52,712 bases of DNA from an uncultured Prevotellaceae bacterium (GTDB taxonomy: Bacteria > Bacteroidota > Bacteroidia > Bacteroidales > Bacteroidaceae). The notes below the pieces were generated by a model. It had not been told where the DNA came from. It ran no database searches and worked only from the letters and a program-made list of their open reading frames with translations. Position numbers and translations under genes: made by a program. Location: positions 1-52,712 of the forward strand of contig CACXJZ010000037.1 of NCBI GenBank assembly GCA_902768105.1, in the 5' to 3' direction. Shown here in pieces: positions 16,693-24,204 of the stretch (its first letter is position 1; the number at the start of each line of letters is the position of its first letter).

Positions 16693-17211
16693 CTAGGGCT
16701 CCTGCGGAGCCACCCACTGATCGACGGGTACGTAGCTCTGTGAGCGCTTCACCTTACCATCGACGGTGGTCTTCGTGATGGTCACCACGTTGCGTGTGCG
16801 CAGCTGTGTCTTCTCCATGAAGGCCTTACAGGTGAGGTTGTCCATTTCGGTGCCCTCGGGCTGGAAGCGCAGGTGTACACCCACGATGTCGGTGGCGGTG
16901 TTGAAGTCGGCAGGCGTCTCCGCACCGTTCTTCTTGTTCTGCACCGTGGGGTAGAAGATGCCCAGTCCGTCGAGCTTCACGCCGATGCCCTGTGCGACGA
17001 GCTCGGGGATGCACTCCGAGAACTTTACCAGCACGCCCTCGATGACCTCGCGACCGAAGACCGAGTTGTGGTCGGCGATGTGACGCGCCAGGGCACGGGT
17101 GGAAAGCGTCTGCGTTCGTACTGCCCGGCCGTACCAGCGGCCGAAGTTGTCTGATTTCTGATTGGTGTTCTGCACCAAGTCAACGAATAATACTGTTTTG
17201 TTGTCAGCCAT
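16693..17211 (-). CDS. HU-family DNA-binding protein
   Basis: A 172-residue protein of the HU-like class found in this cassette. It is longer than true HU (90 residues) because of an N-terminal extension and a C-terminal tail. TRALARHIADHNSVFGREVIEG and the following beta part match the HU fold (PF18291-like). It is probably a DNA-binding architectural protein, though its role in the cassette is unknown. A TACCTTTG box at 17374-17367 implies an mRNA leader of about 150 bases holding the 22-base tandem repeat and a G-rich hairpin. The gene is flanked by direct repeats (16598-16638 and 17248-17289). Confidence 0.85.
   Translation of the reverse strand: MADNKTVLFVDLVQNTNQKSDNFGRWYGRAVRTQTLSTRALARHIADHNSVFGREVIEGVLVKFSECIPELVAQGIGVKLDGLGIFYPTVQNKKNGAETPADFNTATDIVGVHLRFQPEGTEMDNLTCKAFMEKTQLRTRNVVTITKTTVDGKVKRSQSYVPVDQWVAPQEP
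16697..16711 (-). terminator. short GC hairpin overlapping HU 3' end
   Basis: GGCTCC tgc GGAGCC lies within the last codons of the HU-like gene. No T-run follows; weak support. Confidence 0.35.
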
Positions 17212-17247
17212 AATTGATGTAAGATGTTAGATGTAAGATGTAAGAAG

Positions 17248-17289
17248 TTTAAAGTTCCCCCTCTTTTTGGAGGGGGCCAGGGGGAGGCT
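17248..17289 (+). repeat. GC-rich hairpin repeat, copy B (upstream of HU gene)
   Basis: Near-identical partner of 16598-16638, in the HU mRNA leader. Preceded by another short-word tandem (GATGTAAGATGTTA type, 17216-17241). Confidence 0.8.
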
Positions 17290-17290
17290 T

Positions 17291-17366
17291 CATTACTTGC
17301 CATGTAAGGCGCCTTTACACGCCGTGTAACGGACCGTTAGTCGGTATGTAGCTCTGAGTTACATGG
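17291..17366 (-). repeat. 22-base tandem repeats in the HU leader
   Basis: On the minus strand, units begin TTACAT or TTACAC, contain an inner GTAA or CTAA partner, and end in GGCGCC or CGGTCCG. Three units lie between the HU promoter and the gene. The same units recur at 52390-52457. Confidence 0.7.
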
Positions 17367-17374
17367 CAAAGGTA
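17367..17374 (-). promoter_or_regulatory. -7 box for the HU gene
   Basis: Minus-strand TACCTTTG. No clear TTG sits 19-20 bases upstream. Confidence 0.55.
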
Positions 17375-17449
17375 CTACATTGGGGCGGTGTGCTTTCGGG
17401 TTATCGCTGTCAGCGGGTGTTATGGCGACTTATGGTTGAGTTTTAACAG

Positions 17450-17484
17450 AATTACACAAACGGGACGGTTCCTTTTGTGTAATT
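17450..17484 (-). terminator. hairpin after DUF4248 gene
   Basis: AATTACACAAA (17450-17460) pairs with TTTGTGTAATT (17474-17484), loop 13, directly after the DUF4248 stop. Confidence 0.65.
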
Positions 17485-17664
17485 TCAGAGGTCAATGCAG
17501 AACTTCTCTGCGATGTAGATCACGACCTTAGGCGGCAGCAGGCGCGCGTTGCGCTGCATGCCCAGGGCCTTCAGCTCTTGCTGGTAGGGTTTCAGCCATC
17601 GGTTCAGCGTGTTCACGCTGACGCCGGCACAGCGGGCTATCTCCTGTTTGCCTTTTGCTTTCAT
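17485..17664 (-). CDS. DUF4248 domain protein
   Basis: A 59-residue protein starting MKAKGKQEIARCAGVSVNTL and ending VIYIAEKFCIDL. The first half reads as a helix-turn-helix (EIARCAGVSVNTLNRWL). It matches DUF4248, the small protein normally found between VapE and the HU-like gene. It is probably a DNA-binding regulator, by inference from the fold. It is bounded by hairpins on both sides (17722-17758 and 17450-17484). A broken copy of the same gene is at 52470-52529. Confidence 0.8.
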   Translation of the reverse strand: MKAKGKQEIARCAGVSVNTLNRWLKPYQQELKALGMQRNARLLPPKVVIYIAEKFCIDL

Positions 17665-17721
17665 AGTTTGTTGGAGGTTAGATGAACTGATACAGATATA
17701 CAGATGATACAGTTAAATCTT

Positions 17722-17758
17722 AAAAAGTCTTCGCGTACGTATATACGCACGTACGCGA
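17722..17758 (-). terminator. terminator after vapE-like gene
   Basis: CGCGTACGT (17732-17740) pairs with ACGTACGCG (17750-17758). On the minus strand a T5 run follows at 17726-17722. Confidence 0.75.
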
Positions 17759-17765
17759 GGGAGTC

Positions 17766-19079
17766 TTAGAAAATATCTGTATCATCTGTATGATTTGTGT
17801 TGTCTGAATGGTCTGTAAGGGCTGCCGTCTGGCGCATGACACGCATTTCGTCCACAGTACGGCGCACGACGACGTAGCCGCGCACGTTACGGTAGGTCTT
17901 CTTCTCGAAACCCAGCTCCATGAAGGCACGGCCCAGCATGACGGTGCTGAGCTTCTGCGTGATGCCTGCACCTACTATCTGCAGGGCAAGGGCCACGCTG
18001 ATGAACTCGCCGGGCTCCCCGCGGCTGGGCTTCCGGAAGTATTGCTGCACCAGCTCCTGCTCCAGTCGCGGCGTCTCGAACTGCCGGTTGTGACGGGCGA
18101 GCTGCATGATCTCCGGCTGCGTGAACCAGTAGCGGAAGCCCTCGCGGTAGAGCCGGTACGCCTGACTGTAGATGCCCTCGTAGTTGAAGGGGTGCTCGCG
18201 CGGCGAGAGGATGCTATCGACCTCGAAGGGCAGCCATCGCCGTGAGCCTGTAGGGTCCGAGAGGAACTGCATGTTGTTGCCCGTGCCGCAGAACGACGCT
18301 ATGTGCCGCCGGTTCTCGTGGTAGTGTGCGTAGGCCGCCCGTTCGTTGATGGTGGGCATGGTGACCGCCGCCTTCAGCTGGTTGAGCTCCGAGGGCCGCA
18401 TGGTGTCGAGCTCCTCACAGCATACCAGCCCGTACTGCGCCAGTGTCAGCAGGTCGTCGCGTCCCATGCGGTTGGCATTTGTCTTCGTGTAGAAGTACTG
18501 CCTGAGCTGTGGGGGAAGCAGGTAGTTGAACCACGTCGTCTTGTACGACCCCTGCTCGCCTATGAGCACGAGGATGACGTTGTTCACCACCGTGTCATCG
18601 ACCCACGCCGCCACCATGCCCACCATCCACTTCTTCAGGTACTCGGCAAAGAGCATCTGCTCGTCGGCGTCGCCCTTCAGCAGCACCGATACCGACAGCT
18701 CCAGCAGGTAGTCGTCGCGTCCGTTCCAGGGCGGCAGGCTGTCCAGGTAGAAGCGGAACGGGTCGTACTCGGGCACGAAGTCCGACTCCATGACGCGCCG
18801 TATGTCCTCCGCGCGCACCTTCCTGTCCTCCGACAGCTCCAGCCACAGCGAGTTCACCAGGCGGTCGGTGATGGGCTCCCACGAGTTCCCCTCTCTAATG
18901 GGAGAGGGGTTCGGGGAGAGGCCCTCCACCCGCCGCGTCACCACGTTGTAGCGTAGCATCACGCGGTCCTCCAGGAACCGCCGTATGTCCTCCACCGTCG
19001 CGGTATATTCCTTCCAGTTCTGTTTCCGCTCCTTTGCGCCTTTCGGCTTCTTGTCGTTTTTTGATTCTTCACTCTTCAT
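17766..19079 (-). CDS. VapE family protein (virulence-associated E, SF3-like helicase)
   Basis: A 437-residue P-loop protein. GEQGSYKTTW (about 175) is the Walker A motif, LVCCEELDTM the Walker B region, and GSRRWLPFEV a further conserved family motif. The family is related to phage and mobile-element primase-helicases. Two sequence oddities: the N-terminal SPNPSPIREGNSWEP stretch is encoded by a GC-rich hairpin word (18885-18925), and the N-terminal codons and the C-terminal TDHSDNTNHTDDTD lie in short tandem words. The start at 19079 follows a TATCTTTG box (19114-19107). Confidence 0.85.
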   Translation of the reverse strand: MKSEESKNDKKPKGAKERKQNWKEYTATVEDIRRFLEDRVMLRYNVVTRRVEGLSPNPSPIREGNSWEPITDRLVNSLWLELSEDRKVRAEDIRRVMESDFVPEYDPFRFYLDSLPPWNGRDDYLLELSVSVLLKGDADEQMLFAEYLKKWMVGMVAAWVDDTVVNNVILVLIGEQGSYKTTWFNYLLPPQLRQYFYTKTNANRMGRDDLLTLAQYGLVCCEELDTMRPSELNQLKAAVTMPTINERAAYAHYHENRRHIASFCGTGNNMQFLSDPTGSRRWLPFEVDSILSPREHPFNYEGIYSQAYRLYREGFRYWFTQPEIMQLARHNRQFETPRLEQELVQQYFRKPSRGEPGEFISVALALQIVGAGITQKLSTVMLGRAFMELGFEKKTYRNVRGYVVVRRTVDEMRVMRQTAALTDHSDNTNHTDDTDIF

Positions 19080-19106
19080 TCTTCACTCTTCACTTTTGTC
19101 ACAATG

Positions 19107-19137
19107 CAAAGATACGAAAACACACGATGGCAACCAA
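19107..19137 (-). promoter_or_regulatory. promoter of the vapE-like gene
   Basis: Minus-strand TTG (19137-19135), 20 bases, TATCTTTG (19114-19107). Confidence 0.65.
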
Positions 19138-19203
19138 GCTAAAGTCTGTTGTGGGAAAACTCCGGGGAAAAAGGAAAGCGTATGGGAAAACGTGAGGGAA
19201 AAA

Positions 19204-19235
19204 TTTGGTATTCCGTCTGTTTATTCGTACCTTTG
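19204..19235 (+). promoter_or_regulatory. promoter of the small nuclease-like gene
   Basis: TTTG (19204-19207), 20 bases, TACCTTTG (19228-19235), then 8 bases to ATG 19244. Confidence 0.7.
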
Positions 19236-19243
19236 CATGCGAA

Positions 19244-19693
19244 ATGGAAAAACGAGCATCAGAAGACTATTACAAGGAAAGCAAGCGTATCAGAGAAGAA
19301 GTCTTACAGCAAGCGGATTCTCTGATAGGAAATCCGTTACGTTTCACCATAACCAATGGTATTACGATGGAAGTGGAGATTACCAAGTCAGATTTGAAAA
19401 CCATCGTCAGTAAAGCATCTCGCGACAACAGGTTCAATGCCATCAAGAATGCATTGGCAAAAGACATTCCCGGTTTCTTGAAGAAAAGTGAATACATAGG
19501 TTGGCGGACAGTAAAAGAAGGTAAACACGAGGAAAGTGCCTACTTTGCCTATTTTGACCGTGATTTAGGCGTGCGAACAGTACTTGCCATGCGAAAGATG
19601 AAGAACCACGGCCCCTACAAGCCATATGCCATCATCGATAAGTTCTCTTTCGAAGCAACTATTGGTGAACTTAAAAAAGGAACTCCGCTTTAA
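19244..19693 (+). CDS. small protein, possibly a PBECR-type (barnase/EndoU/RelE-like) nuclease
   Basis: A 149-residue soluble protein, MEKRASEDYYKESKRIREEV at the start and GELKKGTPL at the end. A charged helical N-terminus is followed by a pattern seen in the phage Barnase-EndoU-ColicinE5/D-RelE-like nuclease superfamily: a basic helix ending KNALAKDIPGFL, KKSEYIGW, then AYFAYFDRD, AMRKMKN and YKPYAIIDKF. I judge this from shape, not from a decisive motif. The start at 19244 is preferred because the longer frame covers the promoter. It stands alone on the plus strand, is AT-richer than neighbours, and its last codons form one arm of the terminator of the convergent RNA at 19673-19812. Confidence 0.55.
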   Translation: MEKRASEDYYKESKRIREEVLQQADSLIGNPLRFTITNGITMEVEITKSDLKTIVSKASRDNRFNAIKNALAKDIPGFLKKSEYIGWRTVKEGKHEESAYFAYFDRDLGVRTVLAMRKMKNHGPYKPYAIIDKFSFEATIGELKKGTPL

Positions 19694-19812
19694 TGGCCTT
19701 GCTTGCCGGACCAACCGGGGCTATCCATCTGAAGCGGAGTTAAAAAGTGCTTCTATTTTAGCAAGTCGCTTGCCGGACCAACCGGGGCTCTTGCCCTAAA
19801 TAGGTTCCTTTC
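19673..19812 (-). ncRNA. candidate small RNA with duplicated 22-base motif, antisense to the nuclease-like gene 3' end
   Basis: A full promoter (19850-19819, minus) points into this stretch. The predicted RNA of about 140 nt has a stem CTATTTAGGGCAAG with CTTGCTAAAATAG enclosing motif copy 1. A second perfect 10-bp stem (AACTCCGCTT with AAGCGGAGTT) encloses copy 2 and is followed by CC and T6 (19678-19673), a standard terminator. No coding frame stands out. It overlaps only the last few codons of the plus-strand gene. Confidence 0.6.
19701..19789 (+). repeat. direct repeat: two identical 22-base motifs in successive hairpin loops
   Basis: Copies at 19701-19722 and 19768-19789 are identical (GCTTGCCGG, seven bases, GGGGCT) and 67 bases apart. 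Each lies in the loop of its own inverted repeat (19681-19741 and 19753-19803). Confidence 0.85.
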
Positions 19813-19818
19813 ACTTTG

Positions 19819-19850
19819 CAAAGGTAAATACTTTTTCCGAATCTTCCAAA
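19819..19850 (-). promoter_or_regulatory. promoter of the candidate small RNA
   Basis: Minus-strand TTTG (19850-19847), 20 bases, TACCTTTG (19826-19819): a consensus Bacteroidetes promoter with no coding gene downstream of it. Confidence 0.7.
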
Positions 19851-19871
19851 CATTTCGACTATTTATTCATC

Positions 19872-20462
19872 TTACAGGCCGTTTTCCTCCAAAATTTCCT
19901 TGAAACGCCGTGCAATAGCCACCATTCTTTCAAATGGTTTGCGAGTGCCATAGTCATCCGGATCATATCTCCACTTGTCGAACGGCTTGTTGAAACTCGT
20001 TTTGTTGATGTTCCTCACCGAGTCCTTCTTGTACGGTTTGTTCACCTCCTCAGGCATCACCCTGCGGATGAGTGTGTCAAAGCCGTCAAAATCCGAGTCA
20101 CGGCAGTATCCCTTATCCACCAGTATGCGATACACCGCCTGCCAATGCCCCTGCAGGTTAAACAGCGGTTCGTCCCCGTACTGTTCTTTCATCAGCAGGA
20201 CAATACTCTGACGGATACGCTCATCTTCCTCCGGCAACTCACCCGCTCCCTTCTCCCTCCCTACACAGGGAGGGCCGGGGTGGGTCTCAGGGCCGGGGTG
20301 GGCCTTCCAAAAATTATACTGTTTCTCTACATGTTGTCCGCCAGAGGCGACATACACAATTTGGAGGTGGCTGCCAAAATTCGTCAGATCTGCTTGATGC
20401 AGCCTTTCAAGCAGACGGTTTAGTAAGCCTATGGCTTCGTCGTCATTGATATTCATCACCAA
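19872..20462 (-). CDS. conserved hypothetical protein
   Basis: A 196-residue soluble protein that I do not recognise. The start is taken at 20462 (MVMNINDDEA); ATG 20456 is equally possible. The N-terminal 50 residues are helical. A Pro/Gly-rich stretch (AHPGPETHPGPPCVGREKG) is encoded by the GC-rich word at 20240-20305 and probably is an inserted linker. The C-terminal half (ERIRQSIVLLMKEQYGDEPL to FKEILEENGL) is charged and looks globular. There is no signal peptide or membrane segment. It lies directly downstream of the 6S-like RNA and could be reached by its read-through. Confidence 0.6.
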   Translation of the reverse strand: MVMNINDDEAIGLLNRLLERLHQADLTNFGSHLQIVYVASGGQHVEKQYNFWKAHPGPETHPGPPCVGREKGAGELPEEDERIRQSIVLLMKEQYGDEPLFNLQGHWQAVYRILVDKGYCRDSDFDGFDTLIRRVMPEEVNKPYKKDSVRNINKTSFNKPFDKWRYDPDDYGTRKPFERMVAIARRFKEILEENGL

Positions 20463-20479
20463 CTTGATTTTATGGATAT

Positions 20480-20710
20480 AAAAGTATTATGATATAGAAA
20501 GAAAATGGAGTGCGCGGGTGACAGTTACAAGTCAGCCAAAGGAATCGTCCAAAAACCCTGCAGAACATTGAAACTACCAAAGCCCACGCCTCCAATAGTG
20601 GAGGTGTGAGCTGGCAGCCGTCTATTATTCTGCGAACAGTTTTGGGGACGATATTTTTGGCTGTTCAGAACGTTTGCCGGATGCTCAATTACTTCCTATA
20701 TCATAATACA
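20480..20710 (-). ncRNA. ssrS: long-hairpin RNA, candidate 6S RNA
   Basis: Closing arms GTATTATGATATAG (20484-20497) and CTATATCATAATAC (20696-20709) pair perfectly. Inside are a second paired zone (AGCCAAA and ATCGTCC with GGGGACGAT and TTTGGCT), a third (CCAAAA, GCAGAA with TTCTGC, TTTTTGG) and an apical stem (CACGCCTCC, six-base loop, GGAGGTGTG, 20585-20608). The whole is one long, interrupted hairpin of about 230 nt, the form of 6S RNA, which binds RNA polymerase. A consensus promoter (20747-20716) precedes it and TTTT follows at 20483-20480. Bacteroidales 6S RNAs were described as a separate conserved RNA family. Strand is decided by promoter and T-run. This is also what the 448-base gene-free stretch 20463-20910 mainly holds. 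Confidence 0.65.
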
Positions 20711-20715
20711 GGGTG

Positions 20716-20747
20716 CAAAGGTAGTGCAAATCGAGCAAAATACCAAA
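20716..20747 (-). promoter_or_regulatory. promoter of the 6S-like RNA
   Basis: Minus-strand TTTG (20747-20744), 20 bases, TACCTTTG (20723-20716), 5-6 bases before the expected RNA start. Confidence 0.75.
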
Positions 20748-20834
20748 GAAATAACATTTTTCTTTGTATTTTCGAGATGCAGCCTACTTTTCGAGGCAAG
20801 CCTCAAAGATAGTCGATTTCTTTCACACTCCAAA
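20716..20834 (-). repeat. promoter-hairpin module upstream of the 6S-like RNA
   Basis: Minus strand: TTTG (20834-20831), 19 bases, TATCTTTG (20811-20804), stem TTTGAGGC tt GCCTCGAA, CTCG, palindrome AAAATACAAAGAAA with TTTCTTTGGTATTTT, GCTCG, then the 6S promoter box. The boxes are 88 bases apart. Same part order as the other modules. Confidence 0.75.
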
Positions 20835-20910
20835 AGGAAATGTTGAAATTTTATGGACTCATAGCGTTTTTCTTATTAATTGGGTTTAACTTTATAATTA
20901 TTGATGATTA

Positions 20911-23481
20911 TTATAGTCGGTTCTTTTCTGCATTACCAGCACCAGTTCCCTTATACTTCGACGGTGTAACGTTGAAGCGGTAACGGAGGGAGAGGGTGAC
21001 ACAACGGGAATCGTTGTCCTCCATCTTGCGGAACATCATGCGATTGCTATAGAGCGTGAAGCGGTTGATGGCTCCATTGAAAAGGTCATTGCCTGAGAGT
21101 TTGATATTCAGGCGACGCTTGAAGAAGTCCTTGCTAACACTAAGTGATAATATGGGGTTGTTGCAGTTGAAATGGGCATTCGAGCCAGTATCACCGTGGG
21201 TGTGCACATTGAAGTCTGCTTGCATAAGCCAGTTGTGAGGCAGGGTGACTATGTTGCCTAATTGTAGGGAAAGCATAGGCTGATTGAAACTCTTCTGCTC
21301 ACCCAGAAACTCCGCTTTGAGCCACGGCTTCATCAGAGATATGTTGTATTGTGGAGTCCATGTGACTTCGTGACCCAAGCTGACATTCTTCTGTGCTCCC
21401 AGTGTGATTGTGAACCAATCAGCACAGTCGTAGTTCTTGTGGGTCACAAGGTTCACCTTGCTGTCACTCTCCAAGCTTTCTACCGTGTAGAGGATGGGGT
21501 CGACGCAATGGGAGAAATTTGTTGTCAGATAGAGCCACTTCCACATCACCGTTGCATTCAAGTTATGGTATTTGACAGGCTTCAGATAGGGATTACCCGT
21601 TTGCATGTTCAAACGGTTCTCATAGATGACATCACTGCTCAACTGCCAGTAGGATGGACGCGTAGTGCGCTTGGCATAGCTGAAGGACAGTTGCACCTTC
21701 TTCACCGAAGTTGATAAAGAAACAGACGGAAAGAAGTCATTATAAGTCCGGCTTTGGTCGTCGCGACGGATGCCACTAACGAAGTATTCCGACGTCACAT
21801 GCTCATAGCGCAAACCAGCAGACAACTGAAGGCGACCTATCTGTTGACGTAGTTCCATGAAGGGGGCTATGGTTTGCTCATGCTGTTCATTGTTGCTGTT
21901 GGCGATGTAGCCCTCCGTATTCTCAAAGCTGCTGTTCCAGCGGGTGTTGGTGTATTCTTCGCCAACCTCAATCTGTCCTTTCCACAGCGGATGCGTCACG
22001 AAAAGTTTCTCTGCTATCAGTCGACTACGCGTCAGGGCGTACGTATTCACATCGCGGTCATCATACTCGTCGCTCAGTTCCTGTTGCTGGTTACGGTTGC
22101 GCTGGTCACGGTAGGTATAGTCGGCATTGAAGTCGATAGCGAGCTTCCCTATCTTACCCGTGTAGTACAAATTCACTTGATGTTTGGGGGCACCTTTAGC
22201 TCTGTTGACACTGCTGTTCTGCAAACGGTCATACATCATACCGTTGGCTTGCAGGTCATCGTCATTGTCGCTCCAAGTTTTCACGTAGTCGTAAGTGTTC
22301 TGATAGAATCCGCCAAAAGAGTTGTTCTCGTTCAGCTGGTAGTTGAAGCCGAAACGGCCTTCAAGGAATGGATTGTAAACCTTGTCCTTCTGCTTGTTGT
22401 TAATCACCCAGAGTGTGTCGGCAAAGACGGTCTGTTCAAACTCGCCTTTCTCCCATCGTTTATTGTAAGCGCCAAAGAGATTTGCAAATAATTCTAACTT
22501 TCCTGTTCGGTAGGTAAGGTTGATACGCTCATTGTTCGCAAAACCATGTCCTTTGCGAGTCCATGATGATAACTCTACACCCAAGCCTTCGCCCGCAGCA
22601 CGTTTGGTGTGAATAATGATGACCGCATTGACGGATGCATCATAGCGGGCACCAGGATTCTGAATCACTTCTATGTTCTTGATGTTGTCAGACTGAATGT
22701 TCTTCAGCTCCTGTAGGTCGGTCAATTTGCGGTTGTTCAGATAAATCAAGGGCACACCTTTTCCCAGGATTTCAAATACATCTCCTTTCTTTGAAATGGT
22801 AGGTACACGTGAAAGCACATCTTCAGCGGTGCCCATTCGCTCCATTATCGTGCCCTCTACGTTCATCACGAGAGAATTGCCCTGCAATTGTACCTTGGGA
22901 CGTTCACCTGTCACTATGACGCCCTTTATGGTCAGCGCATCAGGCATAATCTGGATGGTTCCCGCATGCTCGTTGTTGCATAGACGATAGGTAGTCTTAT
23001 AGCCCAAGTACGTAACTCGGGTAAGCACTGACTTCTGCTCGTAGGGGATGACGAAAACACCAGCCTCGTTGCTCACGCCACCACCGATTACTGTAGAGTC
23101 TGATGGATGAAGCAGGTAAACACTAGCGTAGGGTACGGGCTGGCGGTTCTCGTCAATGATGGTGCCCGTTAGGTGGCGTTCCGTCTTATGGGTACATTCC
23201 ACATAGATTTCATTATCCCCACGCTTTACAACACGGACAGGATAGAAACCAATGACTTGCATAATAGCATCTGGAATGGACTTGCGCCTGATATTGGTGG
23301 TTACACGGAAGTCTTCCAACTCGTTGTACAGAAAGCTGATATTATATTCATGTGTCTGCTCGTTGAGGTCACGCAAAGCCTCCGACATCGATACGTTATC
23401 GTAGCTGCGCGTAATCTTCTGCGCCTGAGCGTTGATGAAACTGCACAGGACAATCAGTATTAAGATAGTGTGCTTCATCAT
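20911..23481 (-). CDS. TonB-dependent outer-membrane receptor (STN domain, beta-barrel family OMP_b-brl_3)
   Basis: An 856-residue outer-membrane transporter/receptor with a signal peptide (MMKHTILILIVLCSFINAQA). A STN-like short domain follows (SYDNVSMSEALRDLNEQ to about 90), then a carboxypeptidase-regulatory-like Ig domain (LTGTIIDENRQPVPYASV), a plug region (AEDVLSRVPTI, GKGVPLIYLNNRKL, IQNPGARYDAS) and a long barrel with many aromatic strands. The STN domain plus the adjacent FecR-like anti-sigma factor indicates a receptor that both takes up a ligand by TonB energy and signals to the sigma factor at 24205-24717. The ligand is unknown. The start overlaps the anti-sigma stop by 4 bases. 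Confidence 0.9.
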   Translation of the reverse strand: MMKHTILILIVLCSFINAQAQKITRSYDNVSMSEALRDLNEQTHEYNISFLYNELEDFRVTTNIRRKSIPDAIMQVIGFYPVRVVKRGDNEIYVECTHKTERHLTGTIIDENRQPVPYASVYLLHPSDSTVIGGGVSNEAGVFVIPYEQKSVLTRVTYLGYKTTYRLCNNEHAGTIQIMPDALTIKGVIVTGERPKVQLQGNSLVMNVEGTIMERMGTAEDVLSRVPTISKKGDVFEILGKGVPLIYLNNRKLTDLQELKNIQSDNIKNIEVIQNPGARYDASVNAVIIIHTKRAAGEGLGVELSSWTRKGHGFANNERINLTYRTGKLELFANLFGAYNKRWEKGEFEQTVFADTLWVINNKQKDKVYNPFLEGRFGFNYQLNENNSFGGFYQNTYDYVKTWSDNDDDLQANGMMYDRLQNSSVNRAKGAPKHQVNLYYTGKIGKLAIDFNADYTYRDQRNRNQQQELSDEYDDRDVNTYALTRSRLIAEKLFVTHPLWKGQIEVGEEYTNTRWNSSFENTEGYIANSNNEQHEQTIAPFMELRQQIGRLQLSAGLRYEHVTSEYFVSGIRRDDQSRTYNDFFPSVSLSTSVKKVQLSFSYAKRTTRPSYWQLSSDVIYENRLNMQTGNPYLKPVKYHNLNATVMWKWLYLTTNFSHCVDPILYTVESLESDSKVNLVTHKNYDCADWFTITLGAQKNVSLGHEVTWTPQYNISLMKPWLKAEFLGEQKSFNQPMLSLQLGNIVTLPHNWLMQADFNVHTHGDTGSNAHFNCNNPILSLSVSKDFFKRRLNIKLSGNDLFNGAINRFTLYSNRMMFRKMEDNDSRCVTLSLRYRFNVTPSKYKGTGAGNAEKNRL

Positions 23482-24200
23482 CTTACAATCAGTTTATTGT
23501 CCTCAACAGCCATATTGACATGCTCAAACATATTCAACTTCTCGACTACCTCTTGCAGACTTTCGTCCCGTTTCCAGACGAAATAGAAACGGAGCTGACG
23601 GGCCTGATAGTTCTGCAAGTCCATACCGATGTGATGATAGGCTGCGATGTCCTTGGCAATGCTATCCAGCGAAACGTTGTCGAAAACAACTGGTGTTGCC
23701 ATGACAGTGGTGTCGCTCTTGATGGTATCAGTCAATATAGCTGGTTGGTGAGAATCTGAAATCTCTGTTTCCTGAGTCGGGATCACTGTCTCTTTTTCTA
23801 CGATGTTACGAACAATGTGGATGGCGGCAAAAGCCATACCTGTGATAAAAAGTATACCAATGAATGTTGCGGCGACCTTCAGCCATCCGTGACGGGGCTT
23901 GTTTTCGGTGTAATGTGTCTTTGAAAAGCGCTGCCACTCGGCATCTACGTTTGCAGTATTCTTGCTTGCGTTTTCCCAAGTCATGGCCTGCTTCAACTGC
24001 GCCGTAGCCTCCATGAGTTCGCGCACTTCGGGGTCTTTCAGCATTGTTTCCAATGTCTGTTCCGAGTAGTTTTCGGGATGCTCCTGCATATCGAGCAGCA
24101 TCTGGATTTTTTCGTTCAGTTGACCTTCGGTCTTCTTCTCTCTCGACTCGGCAAAGCCAAACTCGTTTGGGCTTTGCTCCCGCTGTTCGTTCAGTTCCAT
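23478..24200 (-). CDS. FecR-like anti-sigma factor with DUF4974 domain
   Basis: A 240-residue inner-membrane protein. An N-terminal cytoplasmic part of about 105 residues precedes one membrane helix (VAATFIGILFITGMAFAA, about 108-128). The periplasmic part ends in a DUF4974 domain (FDNVSLDSIAKDIAAYHHIG to NKLIVR), the STN-like module that contacts the receptor. The family holds the ECF sigma factor until the receptor is occupied. It lies 4 bases after the sigma gene and overlaps the receptor gene. Confidence 0.85.
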   Translation of the reverse strand: MELNEQREQSPNEFGFAESREKKTEGQLNEKIQMLLDMQEHPENYSEQTLETMLKDPEVRELMEATAQLKQAMTWENASKNTANVDAEWQRFSKTHYTENKPRHGWLKVAATFIGILFITGMAFAAIHIVRNIVEKETVIPTQETEISDSHQPAILTDTIKSDTTVMATPVVFDNVSLDSIAKDIAAYHHIGMDLQNYQARQLRFYFVWKRDESLQEVVEKLNMFEHVNMAVEDNKLIVR

Positions 24201-24204
24201 AGTC

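Noticed and set aside
17291-17366. 22-base tandem units as a CRISPR-like or iteron array
   Set aside because: Only three units, no spacers, no replication initiator; they lie in an mRNA leader.
19673-19850. Classical type III toxin-antitoxin system
   Set aside because: Known type III systems have the RNA repeats upstream of the toxin on the same strand and longer repeat arrays; here the RNA is convergent and has two copies.
20606-20812. 68-codon plus-strand frame in the 6S-like RNA
   Set aside because: It overlaps the RNA hairpin and the module and has no family resemblance.
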